From: Taklimakanibacter albus
Lineage (GTDB): Bacteria > Pseudomonadota > Alphaproteobacteria > Rhizobiales > Aestuariivirgaceae
Reading direction: 5' to 3'
NCBI RefSeq assembly: GCF_016595235.1
Contig: NZ_JAENHL010000008.1
Span: forward strand, 354,390 to 418,389
Length of the DNA: 64,000 bases
The translations under genes were made by a program, and so were the position numbers. Positions 26,536 to 35,404 of this stretch are shown one piece after another; the first letter of the stretch is position 1, and each line of letters opens with the position of its first letter. A model generated the notes under the pieces. It did not search any database and was not told where the DNA came from. It was given only the letters and a program-made list of their open reading frames with translations.

Positions 26536-27521
26536 TGCAGACGGCATCGTCACCAGCTCCCCTGCTCGCGGCGCGCGGCCTCTCGGTCGGGCTCGTCAAC
26601 CGGCATGGCGCCTTTCTGGCGACCAAGCGCGTGTCGCTCGCGGTCGATCGCGGACAAAGCCTCGGGCTTCTGGGCGAATCGGGCTGCGGCAAGAGCATCA
26701 CCTTGCGCGCGTTGCTCGGGCTCGTCCCGCATCCGGGCGAGATAGTGGGCGGCAGCGTCACCTGGAAAGGCCGTGACTGGCGAAGCTTGAGCAAAAGCGA
26801 GATCAGGCGCATCCGCGGCAAGGACATCGCCATGATCTTCCAGGATCCGGCCTCCTGTCTCAATCCGGTCTTCACCATTGGCGACCAGGTGACCGAAACC
26901 TTGCGCCTCAAGCTGTCGCTCAAGGCCAAGGCGGCCCGCGAGCTGGCGCGTGATCTCCTCGACCAGGTCGGGATCCCGGCGCCGGAAGAACGCCTGCGGC
27001 TTTACCCGCATCAGCTGTCGGGCGGCATGCGCCAGCGGGTGATGATCGCGATGGCAATCGCGACCGAGCCCGATCTGCTGCTCGCCGATGAGCCGACGAC
27101 GGCGCTCGATGTCACCATCCAGGACCAGATCCTGACCCTGCTGGCCGGCCTCAAGGAGCGCAACCGCATGGCGATGATACTGGTTTCGCATGACGTCGGC
27201 GTGGTGGCGCAGAATTGCGACCTCATCGCCGTCATGTATGCGGGGCACATCGTCGAGTGGGGGCCGACATATGATGTTCTCAGAACGCCGCGTCATCCCT
27301 ATACCAGAGGCCTCCTGGCGGCGATCCCGCGGCTCGAGGTCAGCGGCGGACGGCGGCCTTTGCAGACCATCGCCGGCGCGCCGCCCACGCCGGGCGAGCT
27401 GCCGGAAGGCTGCCCGTTCCGGCTGCGCTGTTCGTCGGCGCGCGCCGAATGCGCAACGATCCCCGTGACGCTCGACCACAAGCCGCCGGGCCATGGGTCG
27501 GCCTGTCCGATCGTGACGTGA
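26535..27521 (+). CDS. peptide ABC transporter ATP-binding protein (DppD type)
   Basis: A 328-residue ATPase. Walker [10 protein letters not shown] near residue 45, Q-loop [12 protein letters not shown], signature [15 protein letters not shown] near 155, Walker [14 protein letters not shown], and the C-terminal peptide-transporter domain (CPFRLRC). The start ATG shares one base with the permease stop. It pairs with the next gene product. Confidence 0.95.
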   Translation: MQTASSPAPLLAARGLSVGLVNRHGAFLATKRVSLAVDRGQSLGLLGESGCGKSITLRALLGLVPHPGEIVGGSVTWKGRDWRSLSKSEIRRIRGKDIAMIFQDPASCLNPVFTIGDQVTETLRLKLSLKAKAARELARDLLDQVGIPAPEERLRLYPHQLSGGMRQRVMIAMAIATEPDLLLADEPTTALDVTIQDQILTLLAGLKERNRMAMILVSHDVGVVAQNCDLIAVMYAGHIVEWGPTYDVLRTPRHPYTRGLLAAIPRLEVSGGRRPLQTIAGAPPTPGELPEGCPFRLRCSSARAECATIPVTLDHKPPGHGSACPIVT

Positions 27522-27528
27522 GGGGCCG

Positions 27529-28533
27529 ATGATCGAAACTCCACTTCTGAGCGTCACCAGCCTGCACAAGAGCTTCGCCGGCAGGGCGTCGCTTGTAGGG
27601 CTGCTGCAGGGCAAGCCGGCGCGGCGACTGACCGCGCTCGATGACGTCTCGCTCACCCTCGGGCGCAATGAGGTGCTGGGCATCGTCGGTGAATCGGGCA
27701 GCGGCAAATCGACCATCGCGCGCTGCATCACCCGCCTCGAAAAGCCGGATCGGGGTGAAATCACCTTCGCCGGCCAGGATGTGTGGCAGGCACGCGGGGC
27801 GAAGCTGCGTGGGATCCGCAAGGATCTGCAGATGATCTATCAGGACCCTTACGGCGCCCTCAATCCGCGCATGAGCATCGGCCGCGCCATCGCCGAGCCG
27901 GCGCTCGTGCATGGCCTCATCGGCAAGGACGGCGCCCGGGCGCTCGCTTATGAGCTGCTCGACCGCGTCGGCCTGCCCCGGTCGGTCGCCGAGCTCACGC
28001 CGCGCGCCCTCTCCGGCGGGCAGCGCCAGCGGGTCGCCATTGCCCGCGCTTTGGCCCTCAAGCCTCGTGTGATCATCGCCGATGAGGCGGTGAGCGCGCT
28101 CGATGCCTCTGTCCAGGCGCAGATCCTCAATCTGTTCGGCGAGCTCATGCGCGACCTCTCCTTGAGCATGATCTTCATCTCGCATCAGCTCTCGGTCATC
28201 GCCCATCTGGCGGACCGTGTGGCCGTCATGTATCTCGGCCGCATCGTCGAGACCGGCGCGACGGCGGATGTGTTCGCCCGGCCGCGCCATCCTTATACGG
28301 CGGCGCTCCTCAAGGCGCATCCGCATCTCGAGGCCAGACGATCGCAGACGCCGGCGCTCGCGGGCGAAATCCCCTCGGCCTATGCGATCCCGGAGGGCTG
28401 CCGCTTCAACACACGCTGCCGCTATGCCGAAACACGCTGCCGGCTGAGCGATCCGCCGGCCGCGGCTTTCGCCCACGGACATGAAGCCTGGTGCCATGTC
28501 CTGCCCGATCTCGAAACTCACACCGACATCTAG
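27529..28533 (+). CDS. peptide ABC transporter ATP-binding protein (DppF type)
   Basis: A 334-residue ATPase with Walker A GESGSGKST, Q-loop YQDPYGALNPRMS, signature LSGGQRQRVAIARAL, Walker B VIIADEAVSALDA and the closing CRFNTRCRYAETRC. It begins seven bases after the partner ATPase with GAGGG as ribosome site. It completes a five-component importer; the next gene (cupin) follows after ten bases. Confidence 0.95.
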   Translation: MIETPLLSVTSLHKSFAGRASLVGLLQGKPARRLTALDDVSLTLGRNEVLGIVGESGSGKSTIARCITRLEKPDRGEITFAGQDVWQARGAKLRGIRKDLQMIYQDPYGALNPRMSIGRAIAEPALVHGLIGKDGARALAYELLDRVGLPRSVAELTPRALSGGQRQRVAIARALALKPRVIIADEAVSALDASVQAQILNLFGELMRDLSLSMIFISHQLSVIAHLADRVAVMYLGRIVETGATADVFARPRHPYTAALLKAHPHLEARRSQTPALAGEIPSAYAIPEGCRFNTRCRYAETRCRLSDPPAAAFAHGHEAWCHVLPDLETHTDI

Positions 28534-28543
28534 GAGGAAGACC

Positions 28544-28987
28544 ATGTACCCGATCAACTATTCGAAATTCGCCTATTACAAGATCGAACCCGACGATCTC
28601 GACTCGGTCGAGCCCAAGCCGATCGAATTCCTGGGCGGCGGCCTGCACCGCATGGTGGGGGTGGGCATCGAAGAGCCCTGCTGCCAGGTCGTCTATGAGG
28701 ACTTCTTCCCCGGCCATGAATATAAATGGACGACCTGGGTGGATCAGATCGATGTCGTGACCTCGGGCAAAGCCGAGATCACCTATCATCAGCCGCCCTC
28801 GCTCGAAGAGAAACGCACCATCCTGGTCGAGGCGCCCTGCATCTATCTGATCCCGCGCGGGACGCCGCTGGTCTGGAAGGTTATCGGCGACGAGGTCTTC
28901 CGGCATTTCTCCTTCGACGTGCCGCATCCGCAGTTTCCCTCCGACCTCGCCAAAAGCGTAAAAGCCAAACGTGCCATCGCAAAGTAA
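28544..28987 (+). CDS. cupin-fold small protein of unknown substrate
   Basis: A 147-residue protein, probably a single cupin barrel. ATG 28544 follows a strong AGGAGG. The first cupin motif region (EDFFPGHEYKWTTWVDQIDVVTSGKAEI, in two strands) and the second (YLIPRGTPLVWKVIGDEVFRHFSF) are recognisable, but the usual His pair of the metal site is only partly present. It is too small to be a typical dioxygenase and may be an isomerase or a binding/regulatory protein acting on the imported compound. It is co-transcribed with the peptide importer and the SDR. Confidence 0.7.
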   Translation: MYPINYSKFAYYKIEPDDLDSVEPKPIEFLGGGLHRMVGVGIEEPCCQVVYEDFFPGHEYKWTTWVDQIDVVTSGKAEITYHQPPSLEEKRTILVEAPCIYLIPRGTPLVWKVIGDEVFRHFSFDVPHPQFPSDLAKSVKAKRAIAK

Positions 28988-28999
28988 GGAAGATCGCCG

Positions 29000-29776
29000 A
29001 TGAAGATCGTGAAAGAACGTTTCGCCGGCCGCCGGGCCGTGGTCACGGGCGCCAGCGCCGGCATCGGCCGCGCCACCGCCTTGCGCCTTGCCGCCGAGGG
29101 GGCGCGGGTCGGGCTGGTAGCGCGACGGCGGGAAGCCCTTGAAGCCACGGCAGATGAAATCCGCGCCGCCGGCGGTGAGGCTCTGGTCCTCATCGCCGAC
29201 AGCTCGGCCGAAAGCGAGATCGGGAGCGCGATGGACAAAGCCGCAAGCGAATGGGGCGGCCTCGATATCATCGTCTCCAATGCCGGAATCGAGCTTCTCG
29301 GCCAGGATGACCGGGTCGACCGCCTCGAGACCGCGATCTGGGAAAAGCTGATCACGACCAACCTCACGGGTCAGTTCCTGACCTGCAAGCATGGCGCGCG
29401 GCATCTTCTCGCCGCCGGCGGCGGCGCCATCGTCTGCCTCGGCTCCAACTGCGCCTATCTCGGCATGGCAACCAACGAGCCGGCCTACAGTGCCAGCAAG
29501 GGCGGCGTGCTGGCGATGATGAAAGTGATGGCGATCGACTATGCGAGGCTGGGCATCCGCGTGAATATGGTCATCCCGGGCTTTATCGACACCCCCATGA
29601 ACGCGCCGGTGATGAAGGACACGAAGGAGCTCGCCTATTGGAGCAACCAAATTCCAATTGGGCGCGCCGGCACCGCGGATGAGTGTGCATCGGCGATCCT
29701 GTGGCTCGCGTCCGATGAAGCGAGCTACTGCATCGGCACGACGCTCATCGTCGATGGCGGTCAGGCTTCCATTTAG
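29000..29776 (+). CDS. SDR family NAD(P)-dependent oxidoreductase
   Basis: A 258-residue classical short-chain dehydrogenase. The nucleotide-binding motif TGASAGIGRATAL is at residues about 15-27, NAG near 93, and the active-site YSASKGG near 165. The C-terminal CIGTTLIVDGGQ ends the fold. AAGGAAG precedes ATG. The Arg pair after the second strand (LVARRREAL) suggests NADP. It is the last gene of the MocR-linked peptide operon; oxidation of a hydroxyl on the imported substrate is the likely task. Its stop codon is inside a long palindrome that should terminate the operon. Confidence 0.9.
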   Translation: MKIVKERFAGRRAVVTGASAGIGRATALRLAAEGARVGLVARRREALEATADEIRAAGGEALVLIADSSAESEIGSAMDKAASEWGGLDIIVSNAGIELLGQDDRVDRLETAIWEKLITTNLTGQFLTCKHGARHLLAAGGGAIVCLGSNCAYLGMATNEPAYSASKGGVLAMMKVMAIDYARLGIRVNMVIPGFIDTPMNAPVMKDTKELAYWSNQIPIGRAGTADECASAILWLASDEASYCIGTTLIVDGGQASI

Positions 29777-29828
29777 GGCGCTTCCTTATCGCCAAAGTCG
29801 AGCAACTTTGGCGGGAGGCGCTCTAAAT
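29771..29828. repeat. imperfect palindromic element / bidirectional terminator
   Basis: Nested inverted repeats: outer arms ATTTAGGGCGCTTCC (29771-29785) and GGAGGCGCTCTAAAT (29814-29828), inner arms CGCCAAAGT and ACTTTGGCG around a six-base loop. It occupies the whole gap between the convergent SDR and HTH genes and includes the SDR stop codon. Part of its arm recurs before the hairpin at 7311, suggesting a dispersed intergenic element. Confidence 0.7.
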
Positions 29829-30248
29829 TCAATCCTTCGTCTTTCCCAACGCCATGGCGATGAGGCTTTCCGCGGTACCTTTCAGTGTCCGCTTGATCAG
29901 GCTTCTTTGCGCCTCGTCTTTCACGGCGGAGAGATCGATGGTGATCGAGTCGACCATGGCGCTGTTGTCGAGAAGCTCGGCCTGTCCCGGATGCGCCGCG
30001 AGATAAGCAGTGAGGAACTCACTGCGCTCCACCGGCGACAGGTGGCAAACCGACATGAGCGTGTGGATGTAATGCGACGGTATCGGCACCGAATATTTGG
30101 GGTTGGTGATCTGGGACACGAAGCTGCGATTGGTCCCGATCGCATCGGATATGCGCTTGCGAAGCCCTGAGGGACGCTTCTCCAGATAGGAGCGGAGCAA
30201 TTCCTTATAGGCGGCGACGAGCTCGGCCTGGCGCTGATTACCGTTCAT
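29829..30248 (-). CDS. small HTH-domain protein, putative transcriptional regulator
   Basis: A 139-residue protein with an N-terminal XRE-like helix-turn-helix (residues about 25-85). The stretch LRKRISDAIGTNRSFVSQITNP gives the turn and recognition helix. It continues with HLSPVERSEFLTAYLAAHPG (about 70-90). The C-terminal half (about 95-139) is a predicted helix pair of unknown role ending LIAMALGKTKD. I do not recognise a named family. It faces the SDR gene end to end and has its own promoter region upstream, shared with the exporter gene that points away. Confidence 0.65.
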   Translation of the reverse strand: MNGNQRQAELVAAYKELLRSYLEKRPSGLRKRISDAIGTNRSFVSQITNPKYSVPIPSHYIHTLMSVCHLSPVERSEFLTAYLAAHPGQAELLDNSAMVDSITIDLSAVKDEAQRSLIKRTLKGTAESLIAMALGKTKD

Positions 30249-30355
30249 GTGCCATCATCCCTCATCGGCCCGGTGATCGGCAAGCCCAACATTCACTCGC
30301 CGGAAGCGCGATTCGCCACGTCAATTCAACCACGTTCCGATCCCGCCGCCAATGA

Positions 30356-30375
30356 GCCCGCCGAACCGGCGGGGC
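30356..30375. other. GC hairpin in divergent intergenic region
   Basis: CCCGCCG-AAC-CGGCGGG gives a tight seven-base-pair hairpin 80 bases before the exporter start, in the 209-base region shared with the HTH gene. It may be an operator or a leader hairpin. There is no U-run. Confidence 0.3.
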
Positions 30376-30457
30376 TTGCCGCCACAGCCTCATAGTTTGT
30401 AGGGTCGACGCCGCGCCCGTCATGGCGACATGATTCCTCCCTCAGAAAGCTCCCCAT

Positions 30458-31696
30458 GTGATCGAAGAAAGCCGGAAACAGTCCATCGGGACGCGCGAGT
30501 TCATTGCGCTCATGGCCATGCTGTCGGCGCTCGACGCGCTGTCGATCGATGCGATGCTGCCCGCCCTGCAGGATATCGGCCGGGAATTCGCCGTGGCGCG
30601 CGAAAACGATACCCAGCTCGTCGTCTCCACGGTGTTCTTCGGCTTCGCGATCGGCCAGATATTCGCGGGGCCCTTGTCCGACAGCTTCGGCCGAAAGCGC
30701 ATCGCCTATGCCGGGCTCGCCATCTATCTGGTGGGATCGTTGTGCGCCATGCTCGCTGTCAGCTTTCCGATGCTGCTCGGCGCCCGCGTCCTGCAAGGCA
30801 TCGGCGCCTCCATACCCTATGTGCTGAGCACGGCCATCGTGCGCGACCAGTATGAGGGCCGCGCCATGGCACGTATCATGTCCTTCATCGTGATGGTCTT
30901 CATTCTTGTCCCGATGATCGCGCCGGCGATGGGACAGGCGGTGCTGCTCCTCTTCGACTGGCGCGGAATCTTCGCGTGCTATCTGGGGCTCGGCCTCCTG
31001 ACCTCAGCCTGGTTCGCGCTGCGCCAGCCGGAGACGCTGAAGGAATCCGACCGCCATCCCTTCTCGATGGGCCGGATCCTCCGCGCAGCGCTGAAGATCT
31101 GCACCACCCGCGTCACGCTCGGCTATATCCTGGCACAAGGCTTCATCATTGGAGCCTTCATCGGCTATCTCTCGACCGCGCAGCAGGTCTTCCAGGTCCA
31201 ATATGGCCTCGGTGTCCTTTTCCCGGCATTCTTCGCGACGCTTGCCGCCTCGCTCGGCCTTGCCTCCTTCCTCAATGGCAAGCTTGTCCTCCGGCTCGGC
31301 ATGCTGCGCATCTGCAAGATCGCCTTGACGGTCATGATCGCCGTATCCACCGTCTTCGCCCTCATCGCATTTGCCTTCGACGGCCATCCGCCGCTCTGGG
31401 CGCTGATGCTTTACCTCGCCACGACCTTCGCCTGCGTCGGCATGCTGTTCGGCAATCTCTATGCGGCCGCCATGGAGCCGCTCGGCCATGTGGCCGGCAT
31501 CGGCGCCTCCGTGGTCGGATCGCTCGCGACCTTGATGTCGCTGCCGCTCGCGACACTCGTCGGCCAGTCTTATGACGGATCGGTGTTGCCGCTGATATTA
31601 GGCTTCGCCATTCTCGGGGGCCTCGCCATGCTCGCGGTGTTCTGGGGTGAGGCCGGCACCCCCCACGAAGCCAGGCAAGGCGCTCTCGGCGACTGA
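30458..31696 (+). CDS. Bcr/CflA-type multidrug efflux MFS transporter
   Basis: A 412-residue major-facilitator protein with 12 predicted membrane helices. DALSIDAMLPALQDIGREF in the first loop, GQIFAGPLSDSFGRKRIAYAG (motif A, residues about 66-86) and RVLQGIGASIPYVL (about 108-121) are hallmarks of the Bcr/CflA drug-resistance subfamily. It exports drugs or small metabolites in exchange for protons. The start is GTG 30458, with only a weak ribosome site. It stands alone, divergent from the HTH-protein gene, which might regulate it. Confidence 0.9.
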   Translation: MIEESRKQSIGTREFIALMAMLSALDALSIDAMLPALQDIGREFAVARENDTQLVVSTVFFGFAIGQIFAGPLSDSFGRKRIAYAGLAIYLVGSLCAMLAVSFPMLLGARVLQGIGASIPYVLSTAIVRDQYEGRAMARIMSFIVMVFILVPMIAPAMGQAVLLLFDWRGIFACYLGLGLLTSAWFALRQPETLKESDRHPFSMGRILRAALKICTTRVTLGYILAQGFIIGAFIGYLSTAQQVFQVQYGLGVLFPAFFATLAASLGLASFLNGKLVLRLGMLRICKIALTVMIAVSTVFALIAFAFDGHPPLWALMLYLATTFACVGMLFGNLYAAAMEPLGHVAGIGASVVGSLATLMSLPLATLVGQSYDGSVLPLILGFAILGGLAMLAVFWGEAGTPHEARQGALGD

Positions 31697-31800
31697 CCCC
31701 CATTCAATTGCGGCGCCAACCACGCCGTGATAGATTCAACCTCCAGTCCTCTGCGCATTTCGGCGATGCGCCCTGCCGTCGTCAGATAGCGGAGGTTGAT

Positions 31801-34050
31801 TTGACGTTTCGACATCTGAGCCGGCGTCTCTTTGCGTCACATGGTGTATTGGCCGCATGGGCCGGGATTCAGACGCTTACTTCCGACAGAAGCAGTCACG
31901 CAACGGCAGTGGACTCCTCGGGAACCATCAGGTCCGAGTCCCGTCCTCAGGCTTTCACTCAGGAAACGGATCTCGGGCCCGAAATCCAGTCTGTCCTCGA
32001 TGAAATAAGTGCGCCGGCCAAGGTGATATTCCCGCCGGCGGATTACATAGCGCAAGCGCGGGACATCTCGTCCTATTTCTTCGCCAATACCCGTCGCGGC
32101 ACATACGCATCCATTGAGCTGAACAAGTCTCATGTCATCTTCGACGGCTTCGCGGCGACACTGCGCGCCAAGGGCCGGGCACGCCCGGACGCCAATGACA
32201 TACAACCGGTCATGGCGACGCCCAAGAATATCGACGTTGGCACGCTGGTCGATATCGGCTTTTTGGGCCTCGCCTTCGACACCAACAACGATGACGACAA
32301 GATCAACTCGAACCAGCGCGCCCCCTATCTCATGGGCATAGACGGGCTGAAATTCCTCTCGACCATCTGCCATTCGAGCGGAGAGCGCCGCGGCTCCGGC
32401 CCCTATCTCCACAACAATCACAATATCCAGATCATCGGCCATCGTCACCAGAAGGTGACCAGCGGCGGCAATCGGCGATACAACCGGAATCTGGTCGAGG
32501 TCGGTGGAATCTATTGTGATTACTCCGAAGCGATCGACCTCGACGGCATCAACTGGCAGGTCGTCCACGACGCCATGGTTTTCGAGAGCGTCAACCGCAA
32601 GTCCCAGGCGCTCGATGCGAACTCCGTCGTCAACGGCGTATTTGCCAATATGGCGGTGAAGCTCACCGGGCAGTTCATCAATATCAACCATAAGAACACG
32701 ACGCCGCCCACCTTCGCGCAATATGTGGTCCCTGCCTGGGCCGCCAATACCCGTTATGCCATCGGCGAGAAGTCGACGAACGACCACGGCAAGGAGTATG
32801 TCGCCACGGCGGAGGGAGTCTCCGCAAATTCCGGCGGTCCGGCCGGCACAGGGCGCGACATTGCGGACAGCACGGTCGCCTGGGATTACGTGCAGCAGAA
32901 TCCGTCCACCGTCACACCGTCGCAACGCGTCGTCGTCAGCAACATCGTCGGCGAGCAGATCGGCAGCGCCACAAATCCGGTGATCGCGATCGGCACGCAA
33001 TGGGCCAATGCCCATCCCGGCACCCGCTGTGAACATGACATTACGCTCAGCAATTTCATGTTCGAGGACACGTCGTATCTCGCGGTCAATGAGGCCTCGA
33101 ACCTCACTCTCGACAATTTCTACATGGGGAAGGTCATCGTCCCCGACACGGCCGCGGCCCTTTACATGTTCTCGGCGACGACGGGCGATGAGCAGCTTGC
33201 ATGGTCGGATCTCGACGTCGCCCTGAAATACGGGACGATCAGGTCCAGCGAGCGCGGCATTCTTCGCGCCCACAGGCCACGGCGGATCGTCATCGATCAT
33301 CTGCGCGGCTCTGATCTTCAGACTCAGGCCAAGGGAGAGCCGGATGTCGACATCACCGGCCTCGAGTTGCGCGGGGCCTATGTCGAGATCGACGGGCTCG
33401 ATATTCCAGGAGACATGGTGCTCAGCGGGAATTCCGCTCTCATCAATGCCTGGGCCGCCAGCACGGCCTATGTCCAGAACAAGATCGTCAGCCATGGCGG
33501 GAAATACTATCGCTGCCGCAAGAGCGGCATATCCGCGAGCGCCGGCCCGGCGATGACGACCGCATCAGTCGCCGACGGCACATGCGTCTGGGAGTGGATG
33601 CCGGAGCCCTATACGGTCCTCTGGGGCAAGCGCAACCAGCTTCGCGGCAGGCTGACGCTCCAAGGCGATGTCCATCACCACATTCATGGCGAGAATGTGC
33701 ACTGCCCGCTGCCGGATCTGGATATGACGGGCGCCGCTACGCGCGTGCTCTATATCGCGAGACGACGGTGCACCATCGCCCGGGTGACTTTGAGCGTTGC
33801 GGCTGACGTACCTGCTGACGCGGACAACCATCGGACCGTGCGCCTCACGCGCCATCGGGATGGTTCTGCGACGGCGCTCTCCTCCGTCACCACAGCTTCC
33901 GGCTGGCCCGCTTTTGCACAGATCGATTGCGGCTTTCCCGGCGGGGCCGCCCTCGACATCGGAGATGTGGTCTATTTCGAGTCCGTCGCGGCCGGGCTGG
34001 GCGCGGCGCTGACCGGCATGTGCCTGTCACTGGATGTCTTGGAGTACTGA
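31801..34050 (+). CDS. Tat-exported right-handed beta-helix protein with two repeat modules
   Basis: A 749-residue secreted protein. TTG 31801 has GGAGG five bases upstream and gives a twin-arginine signal (LSRRLFASHGVLAAWAG). Residues about 60-310 and 365-545 read like a pectate-lyase-type beta-helix (NNHNIQIIGH, DITLSNFMFEDTSY, NLTLDNFYM). Two related modules of about 50 residues interrupt it, near 312-364 and 550-598. Both have W.A.T.Y..G......GK.Y.......S...GP, then D.T..W.., the pattern of small carbohydrate-binding or phage-tail-fibre modules. It lies tail to tail with the exopolysaccharide operon, so a polysaccharide lyase, hydrolase or anchoring protein for that polymer is the best guess. 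No catalytic residues could be assigned. Confidence 0.72.
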   Translation: MTFRHLSRRLFASHGVLAAWAGIQTLTSDRSSHATAVDSSGTIRSESRPQAFTQETDLGPEIQSVLDEISAPAKVIFPPADYIAQARDISSYFFANTRRGTYASIELNKSHVIFDGFAATLRAKGRARPDANDIQPVMATPKNIDVGTLVDIGFLGLAFDTNNDDDKINSNQRAPYLMGIDGLKFLSTICHSSGERRGSGPYLHNNHNIQIIGHRHQKVTSGGNRRYNRNLVEVGGIYCDYSEAIDLDGINWQVVHDAMVFESVNRKSQALDANSVVNGVFANMAVKLTGQFININHKNTTPPTFAQYVVPAWAANTRYAIGEKSTNDHGKEYVATAEGVSANSGGPAGTGRDIADSTVAWDYVQQNPSTVTPSQRVVVSNIVGEQIGSATNPVIAIGTQWANAHPGTRCEHDITLSNFMFEDTSYLAVNEASNLTLDNFYMGKVIVPDTAAALYMFSATTGDEQLAWSDLDVALKYGTIRSSERGILRAHRPRRIVIDHLRGSDLQTQAKGEPDVDITGLELRGAYVEIDGLDIPGDMVLSGNSALINAWAASTAYVQNKIVSHGGKYYRCRKSGISASAGPAMTTASVADGTCVWEWMPEPYTVLWGKRNQLRGRLTLQGDVHHHIHGENVHCPLPDLDMTGAATRVLYIARRRCTIARVTLSVAADVPADADNHRTVRLTRHRDGSATALSSVTTASGWPAFAQIDCGFPGGAALDIGDVVYFESVAAGLGAALTGMCLSLDVLEY

Positions 34051-34057
34051 CGGTCCC

Positions 34058-35404
34058 TCACTCGCGGCCGGACGCCTCCGCTTCCACCACAGCGCGGCCC
34101 GGCTCCTGCATGCGCCACACGATGATGCAGAGGCAGATGGCGACACCGACGCTGCAACAGAGATAAGCGAGCGCCACGAGGGCAATGTACCCTGTCGTCG
34201 ATGCCAGAGCTATCAGCACCAGGTAGGCCAAGCCCGCCACACTGCTGATCAGCAAAGCGAAGGTGGCACGATCGGCCGAATACAGCACCGGCATGCCCGT
34301 CCTCACCACGATCTCGAACGGGAGCGCCGCGCAGAAGATAAGGGCGGGCAAAAGGGCCACCGAATATTCGGGGGCAAAGGCCAGGGGGATGACAATGACC
34401 ATGCCGACCGCCATGGCGGCCGCGAGCACGGTTCCGATGGCGAAGGACACCAAAAGGAATCTCAGCCCGAAGCGGCGCAACATGCCGTCTCCCGAAAAGC
34501 GCAGCTGCGCAAAGACCGGATAGGCAAGCTGCGTCAGCACCGCGAGCAGTCTGATCAGCTTCAGCGTCGTATCCTTGGCCAATCTGTATATCGCGACACT
34601 CTCACTGTTCATGACATAACCGACGACGATGGTGTCGAATTCCTGCAATGAGCTGGATAGAGACGCAAAATGAGTCGTGACCGCGAAGCGGAACGACTGC
34701 CAGAACCGGCCGGCGCCCCATGAGGTGAATGTCGGCAGCAGCCGGCGTGCCGACAATTCGCGAAAACACCGGATGGCCGGCCATGCCGTCATCAGGAACT
34801 GATGCGCGGCCCATATCACCGCGACCCAGAACAAGCTCCCGCTCAGATACAGCACGATCAGGAGCGCCACCGCCTTCACGATGCTCAGATATACCGGCGG
34901 CCAGGCGAGCGGGCCGGTTATCGAGAATATGCGGAGAACCGCCGAGGCCGTCCCTCCGAACTTCGCCAGATGCACGGCGGCGAAGAGCAGCAATAACCAG
35001 GGCGGCGCCTGAACCAGCTCATAATATCCGTTCACCCAGATCGTCAGTAGACTGGCGACGACAGCAACGCTGATCCCGATGGCGTCCAGAACGAACGAGC
35101 GGCCCAATGCCTGCCGGAATTCGAGATCCTCCTGCTTGGTGATGTGCTCGCTTCCGAAGCGGGTGAAGGCGTTCCAGCCCTGGAGCCCGAATATGCGACC
35201 AACGAGAAACATCGTCGATTGCGCCAGCAGCATCGCGCCCAGCTCGGAGGGGGAGACAATCCGGGTCGATATGGCGAAAGCGATGAGGCCGAAGACAGCC
35301 GCGATGCCGCCGCCCAGCGACACAAGCGCCGAGTCGGACACCAGCTTCAACAGTTGCTGACGCAACCAGCCGGGGGGCGCTAACCTGTCGAGAAGCTTCT
35401 TCAT
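34058..35404 (-). CDS. polysaccharide flippase (Wzx-like, MATE/MVF superfamily)
   Basis: A 448-residue integral membrane protein with about 12-14 helices, of the polysaccharide-transporter family. The stretch GGGIAAVFGLIAFAISTRIVSPSELGAMLLAQS near the N-terminus is typical of lipid-linked repeat-unit flippases. The start at ATG 35404 overlaps the stop of the glycosyltransferase before it by four bases; an upstream ATG would extend into that gene. It should move undecaprenyl-linked repeat units across the inner membrane. It is the last gene of the leftward exopolysaccharide operon. Confidence 0.87.
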   Translation of the reverse strand: MKKLLDRLAPPGWLRQQLLKLVSDSALVSLGGGIAAVFGLIAFAISTRIVSPSELGAMLLAQSTMFLVGRIFGLQGWNAFTRFGSEHITKQEDLEFRQALGRSFVLDAIGISVAVVASLLTIWVNGYYELVQAPPWLLLLFAAVHLAKFGGTASAVLRIFSITGPLAWPPVYLSIVKAVALLIVLYLSGSLFWVAVIWAAHQFLMTAWPAIRCFRELSARRLLPTFTSWGAGRFWQSFRFAVTTHFASLSSSLQEFDTIVVGYVMNSESVAIYRLAKDTTLKLIRLLAVLTQLAYPVFAQLRFSGDGMLRRFGLRFLLVSFAIGTVLAAAMAVGMVIVIPLAFAPEYSVALLPALIFCAALPFEIVVRTGMPVLYSADRATFALLISSVAGLAYLVLIALASTTGYIALVALAYLCCSVGVAICLCIIVWRMQEPGRAVVEAEASGRE

